Source: Lachnospiraceae bacterium
Lineage (GTDB): Bacteria; Bacillota; Clostridia; Lachnospirales; Lachnospiraceae
Length of the DNA: 64,000 bases
Direction of reading: 5' to 3'
Assembly: GCA_024682075.1 (NCBI GenBank)
Contig: JAIKZQ010000033.1
Span: 1-64,000, forward strand
The notes below the pieces were generated by a model that saw nothing but the letters and a program-made list of their open reading frames with translations, was not told the origin of the DNA and ran no database searches. Shown here piece by piece: positions 60,250 to 64,000 of the stretch. Each line of letters begins with the position of its first letter. Position 1 is the first letter of the stretch. The position numbers and the translations under genes are program-made.

Positions 60250-61320
60250 CTACATTTCCTTAACCATATCTATGTACTCCTTCAATATATTTTGCTCGGA
60301 TTTCACAACAGAACATTTTTCCGATATATCTTCAGTACAAATCATGTTTTTATATTTCAATTCCAACGTATCGGTATTTATGCACACCTCTTTATTCGAA
60401 CTCACCGGTGCAATAACAACATCACATTTGTGTAGGTACATATTCCAAAAATGAAACCATCCTGATATCTTTACATTATCACTGATTCCACAATCATCAA
60501 TCGAAATATGTTTATTATGTATTGATTTGGTAGCCAAATCGATTATAGCAATCTCGTCTTTCAAACTAGTCAAAGCAAATATCTTGCCTGAAGCACAGAT
60601 TGAATTGATCAACTCACTGCTCTCATATTCTTTTTCGAAAGGAACAAGTTCTGTAAATATACCTTTTTCCTTTTCATACACTCCGCGTGAAGTTATAAAA
60701 TATTTATGCCTTTCATATGAGCATACAGATTTAATACTTCCACATTCTCCTATATCACATCTACGAATTTGTCCATCTTTGAATATTTCAAAGAAAATGC
60801 GGGAATTTCTAAAATATAACAACGTCGAATCAACACAATCACATACAGAAGCAAAACCAATATCATCATTTGACAATTCAGCACGTAATCTTTTTATTGT
60901 ATCATCAATCCGCAATTCCTTCGTGCGCTTATCAATTTTCAAAGAATCTTGATGAAGATCTTCCGGTATCAAAATAAAATCTTCATCTGATTCAATAACC
61001 CCTTTGCAAGTCGTTGATCGGTTTGTCATTGACCAAGGCCACAGTTCGTATGCTACTATAGTGTTTTGAGCTTCATCATATATATGAAGATGCTTGCCAA
61101 GATTTGGAAAAAACCATTTCTCTGAATTCCATACGGCTGACACCCCATGCAATCCAACAGCATCTTTCTTTTCTTTAGGAAAATTTGCTAAATAAACAAT
61201 TTTGTCATTTTCAATCTTATACAAGCCATTACTCTTTGCATTTGAAACGTATATAGCATTATCGTATATTCCCGTCAAATAAGAAATTGTGACACTCCCA
61301 AGATCATTCATAGTTTTCAT
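60250..61320 (-). CDS. Predicted beta-propeller protein of unknown function
   Basis: A 356-residue cytoplasmic protein rich in short beta segments repeating about every 45 residues (SYLTGIYDNAIYVSN; SAVWNSEKWFFPNLGKHLHIYD; GKIFALTSLKDEIAIIDL), which suggests a seven-bladed propeller. I see no catalytic motif or signal peptide. Near 105, WPWSMTNRSTTCKG could be a binding loop. The place between a GT2 and an SGNH gene suggests sugar binding or epimerase-like use, but this is inference. Confidence 0.55.
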   Translation of the reverse strand: MKTMNDLGSVTISYLTGIYDNAIYVSNAKSNGLYKIENDKIVYLANFPKEKKDAVGLHGVSAVWNSEKWFFPNLGKHLHIYDEAQNTIVAYELWPWSMTNRSTTCKGVIESDEDFILIPEDLHQDSLKIDKRTKELRIDDTIKRLRAELSNDDIGFASVCDCVDSTLLYFRNSRIFFEIFKDGQIRRCDIGECGSIKSVCSYERHKYFITSRGVYEKEKGIFTELVPFEKEYESSELINSICASGKIFALTSLKDEIAIIDLATKSIHNKHISIDDCGISDNVKISGWFHFWNMYLHKCDVVIAPVSSNKEVCINTDTLELKYKNMICTEDISEKCSVVKSEQNILKEYIDMVKEM

Positions 61321-61334
61321 ACTCCTTCCTCAGA

Positions 61335-62474
61335 TCACCATTTAATTACGTCATTTAGCAGTGTTGTAAACTTCCTTGCGCCAAAATAATTCAAATGTTC
61401 GCAATCGTCAAAATACAACTTGTCATCAAATTCGTCGCAAATCTTAAAATCCAAAAAATTTACGTTGTACTTATTTTCCAATGATGACATATACGAATAA
61501 AACATATCTTTCCAAAGGGAATATTTTTCATTTATTTTTTTACACGCCATTGGCAAGTGAGGGAAAATAATCAAAAATATCTTCATATTAGGATTTATCC
61601 GATAAAGCATCTCAATTGTTTTTCTCAAATATACTGTATTCTCTTCAATTGTTTTTTCAAAGCGTTTAGACACCAGACTATTATCACCATCATATGCAGA
61701 AATAAGTTCTTCTGAGCAGGGCTTCCATCTTCGATTCATTACATCCTCACCCCAAACCAGTTGATTCTTAATATATTTGTTCCTATCAAACAATCGTTCA
61801 ACAAGGTCAATTTGTGTATCAATTATGCAATTAGTCATTATAGATTTTTGGGCTTCCAAATAACTGACCGTAACGTTCTTATTTCTAGAAAAATTGTGTT
61901 CTGAAGCAAATCCTCCCCATTCAAAATACGAAATAGCATTATTACTTAACGAGCAATCATAATTCAGGTATGTGTAATCAAACACATCGTAAATCGTGTA
62001 TTGGATTTCAGTAAGTCTGTCTCCATATTTTTTTTGTGCATACTCCAATGTTTCAAAATTATAAAATATATCCTGCGCACTCACAGTCAAATCAGCTAGC
62101 TGAATCGGAACTAATTCGGGCAGAATTCCTACCTTCGCATGAGAAAGTCCCAAAACAAGCCCTTTATAATTTGATTCAACCGAGAAAACTCTATCAACCT
62201 TCATCCTCGGAAGAACAAAAGAATCAATGGTGTCCTTCTCCAAAATATTATCTTCACATACAGAAAATTCCGCTAAAATCCATGTTTTTACTGCTTGTTG
62301 CATTTTTTTGTTATTAAATGCCAAAATTACTGTGTCTTGCTTATTGATTATCAATCCATTAGATGAGTTTCTAAATATCTCATCCCATGCAATCACACTA
62401 AGTCCATCAGAGTCATACAATGATTTTGCAACGATACTAATTCCAGGCTCTTTTCCAATAACGTAAACACTCAT
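61335..62474 (-). CDS. SGNH-hydrolase-like protein of the glycan cluster
   Basis: A 379-residue cytoplasmic protein. The N-terminal ~95 residues (VYVIGKEPGISIVAKSLYD; DTVILAFNNKKMQQAV) look like a diverged copy of the cluster's Rossmann-like module. The remainder shows an SGNH-type layout: VLGLSHAKVGI (block with the Ser position), KIFLIIFPHLP, and FDDCEHLNYFGARKF with a late D..H pair. Probable esterase or O-acyltransferase acting on the glycan. Its start overlaps the radical SAM stop by 4 bases. Confidence 0.65.
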   Translation of the reverse strand: MSVYVIGKEPGISIVAKSLYDSDGLSVIAWDEIFRNSSNGLIINKQDTVILAFNNKKMQQAVKTWILAEFSVCEDNILEKDTIDSFVLPRMKVDRVFSVESNYKGLVLGLSHAKVGILPELVPIQLADLTVSAQDIFYNFETLEYAQKKYGDRLTEIQYTIYDVFDYTYLNYDCSLSNNAISYFEWGGFASEHNFSRNKNVTVSYLEAQKSIMTNCIIDTQIDLVERLFDRNKYIKNQLVWGEDVMNRRWKPCSEELISAYDGDNSLVSKRFEKTIEENTVYLRKTIEMLYRINPNMKIFLIIFPHLPMACKKINEKYSLWKDMFYSYMSSLENKYNVNFLDFKICDEFDDKLYFDDCEHLNYFGARKFTTLLNDVIKW

Positions 62475-63652
62475 CTCGGCATCTGTTCTCCGGCAGGAAT
62501 AATATAATCTTTACAATCAGCGCCATTGCAATAATTACACATATCAATGTATCCTTTTTCAGAAAAGCCGTTAGCATACTCAAAAAAGATACGTTTTCCC
62601 TCAAGACCAGATAATTTATCCAAATCCAAATAATCATCTTCCGAAACATTGAAATGCATATTTTCAGAAACAGCTCTGGCTTGAATGCAATAGTAGAACC
62701 TACTACCTCTAATTTCGCGGCACAAAGTATCACAGCCGTCAAAAACTCGAGTCATCTCATCAACATTTCCTTTTCTATCCACAAAATCAAATCCATAATC
62801 CATCCAATCACGGTCTTGCTCAAACTGATTACATCTGCATCCAAAACTTACAATACGATCGATCACCTTATTTCGCAATTCCGTCAAGTTAGGATTCGCT
62901 TTTGTATAATTCGATACGTTAAACATAACATTAAAGCGCTTGGCAATTTCCAATATTTCATCCGAAGGAATTATTGTGCCATTTGTGGATACCATAAGAT
63001 TCTCCATATGGTCGCGATATGTATTTCCAGCATATTCAAGAACAATTGGAAGATTTTTATACAATAATGTTTCTCCTCCAATCAAGTAAAAATTTCCGAC
63101 ACGATCTAAATGTCTAAAAAGTGTATCGATGCTCTGCTCAGCAGCATCGACACCCATATCAGCCATATTCATAGGGACATAACCACAACCATGAGCACAC
63201 TTCTTACATTTCAAAGTACACCTTTCGGTCAAGGACAACTCCACAACCGGCACATATACTTTTTCATACATGTATAGCAACAAGACAGGATAAATCTTAT
63301 CAAAAAAGAAATCCCACTCAGCAAAATCACTCTCGGTTTTACCATCAGATAGTAGCTGTTCAATTAGTGCTTTCCTGTTCTCAGGATTTTTAACGGTAAT
63401 AACTATATATCCATCAGATTTTAAGTATTCTTCATATGAAATAACCTTGATTTCATTAATATATTGGCCTTCTTTGCTTTTATCATTATCAACAAAAGCA
63501 TCGATAATAAAATCTGCATGCAAGCGTCTCAAACACTTCTTTCCATAATTGCCAGCGCCAAAAAATACAATCCTGTTATTATGCTTTTCCAAAACACGTT
63601 TATATTCTTCAAATACGTCATCATATTCATGACCTATATTATTCCATTTCAT
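62471..63652 (-). CDS. Rossmann module fused to radical SAM enzyme
   Basis: A 393-residue protein. The shared Rossmann-like module occupies about 20-120 (RIVFFGAGNYGKKCLRRL, AFVDNDKSKEG, YIVITVKNPENRKALI). A radical SAM domain follows with CTLKCKKC (CxxxCxxC) near 150, YLIGGETLLY and MVSTNGTI. Additional cysteine groups near the end (CDTLC, CIQARAV, CNYCNGADC) could bind an auxiliary FeS cluster. ATG 63652 has an AAGGA ribosome site. Radical SAM enzymes in glycan clusters can dehydrate, epimerise or cross-link sugars; the reaction here is unknown. Confidence 0.82.
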   Translation of the reverse strand: MKWNNIGHEYDDVFEEYKRVLEKHNNRIVFFGAGNYGKKCLRRLHADFIIDAFVDNDKSKEGQYINEIKVISYEEYLKSDGYIVITVKNPENRKALIEQLLSDGKTESDFAEWDFFFDKIYPVLLLYMYEKVYVPVVELSLTERCTLKCKKCAHGCGYVPMNMADMGVDAAEQSIDTLFRHLDRVGNFYLIGGETLLYKNLPIVLEYAGNTYRDHMENLMVSTNGTIIPSDEILEIAKRFNVMFNVSNYTKANPNLTELRNKVIDRIVSFGCRCNQFEQDRDWMDYGFDFVDRKGNVDEMTRVFDGCDTLCREIRGSRFYYCIQARAVSENMHFNVSEDDYLDLDKLSGLEGKRIFFEYANGFSEKGYIDMCNYCNGADCKDYIIPAGEQMPR

Positions 63653-63662
63653 ATTTTTTCCT

Positions 63663-64000
63663 TTACTTATCATTAACTATTTTATCAATTGGCGTATAAC
63701 AAACCATTTCATAAAACGAGTGAGGCTTTCCTCTCATGCATGCACGAAATGTGTTTAATGCTTTTGATGCTTGTGAATAGTCCAACAGTTCTCTTTGGGA
63801 TGCATGCATCTGAATGCAATCTATTTTCATTCCCATTTTATCCGTAATATCAAGATAGTGTGTCATGTCATGCATCGGCGTTGTAATCTCATATTGAAAC
63901 ACGGTTAAATTACTAATATCCTGATTAATTAGTGCGTTTTTTAAAATTTTATAGCAAGCCTTATGGTCAGGATGAACTTCATACTTATGTGGAACAAAAA
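63663..64000 (-). CDS. PIG-L/LmbE-family deacetylase, C-terminal part (5' end outside window)
   Basis: The last ~112 residues of a zinc-dependent GlcNAc de-N-acetylase-type protein, open to the window edge. The read-through begins FVPHKYEVHPDHKAC, where HPDH is the family's metal-binding motif, and continues DMTHYLDITDKMGMKIDCIQMHASQ, typical of the PIG-L C-terminal region. It lies 10 bases upstream of the radical SAM gene in the same direction, so the operon continues beyond the window. It probably deacetylates an N-acetyl sugar in the cluster's glycan. Confidence 0.85.
   Translation of the reverse strand, partial: FVPHKYEVHPDHKACYKILKNALINQDISNLTVFQYEITTPMHDMTHYLDITDKMGMKIDCIQMHASQRELLDYSQASKALNTFRACMRGKPHSFYEMVCYTPIDKIVNDK

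Overview
The window reads as a motile, Gram-positive clostridium, most likely a member of the Lachnospiraceae. Supporting signs are a T-box leader on valS, SigD-type promoters (TAAA-N16-CCGATAT) on two flagellin genes, an LplB/LplC-type sugar ABC transporter, small families I associate with Lachnospiraceae (DUF5721-like, DUF6145-like), and an interspersed hairpin repeat containing GGACGGTTCC. Genus and species cannot be fixed from the sequence. Most genes lie on the minus strand in long, tightly packed operons.

Layout. 1-1.8 kb: end of argG, its terminator, a LytTR response regulator coupled to a DUF5721-like gene. 1.8-8.9 kb (minus): RidA/ACT operon, zinc-ribbon TPR protein coupled to a GH25 lysozyme, valS with T-box and promoter. 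9.2-10.5 kb: GH13 amylase, followed by a gene-free repeat-rich and AT-rich stretch with two DnaA-box matches. 11.2-19.4 kb (minus): MraY-type transferase, GreA-like factor, CPBP protease, polytopic membrane protein, acyltransferase and a nuclease-helicase in one operon. 19.4-24.3 kb: long repeat hairpin, tRNA-Val(GAC), and a gntR-permease-permease-lipoprotein sugar uptake operon. 24.6-33.2 kb: flagellar locus with two near-identical flagellins flanked by LicD proteins, then flgN-like, fliS, fliD and flaG. 33.4-42.2 kb (minus): apparent nine-gene operon nfeD, SPFH, argF, birA, DUF6145, dusB, CgeB-like glycosyltransferase, MBOAT acyltransferase and AlgJ-like protein. 42.4-47.1 kb: SleB-like hydrolase, a decayed ABC importer, rRNA methyltransferase, proC, pfkA. 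47.2-49.5 kb: AAA ATPase and a small unknown gene flanking a perfect 19-bp hairpin. 49.6-64 kb (minus): a glycan cluster, AT-rich by eye, that runs off the window.

How they work together. The flagellar block supplies filament protein, cap and chaperones. LicD, CgeB-like and MBOAT/AlgJ-like genes nearby could decorate filament or envelope. The last 14 kb encodes LicD, GT2, GT9-like, GH99-like, sulfatase-superfamily, SGNH, radical SAM and PIG-L-type enzymes. Many carry the same small Rossmann-like module at one end, and none examined shows a signal peptide or obvious membrane segment. This suggests a cytoplasmic, phosphate-containing glycan pathway. The shared module is the most unusual signal in the window.

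Other points of interest: a repeat family that sits at gene 3' ends and supplies stop codons or terminators; candidate CsrA hairpins in both flagellin leaders; a tiny ABC-permease remnant beside an ATPase with a broken signature loop; and a valS T-box whose likely GUC specifier matches the tRNA-Val(GAC) found 11 kb away.
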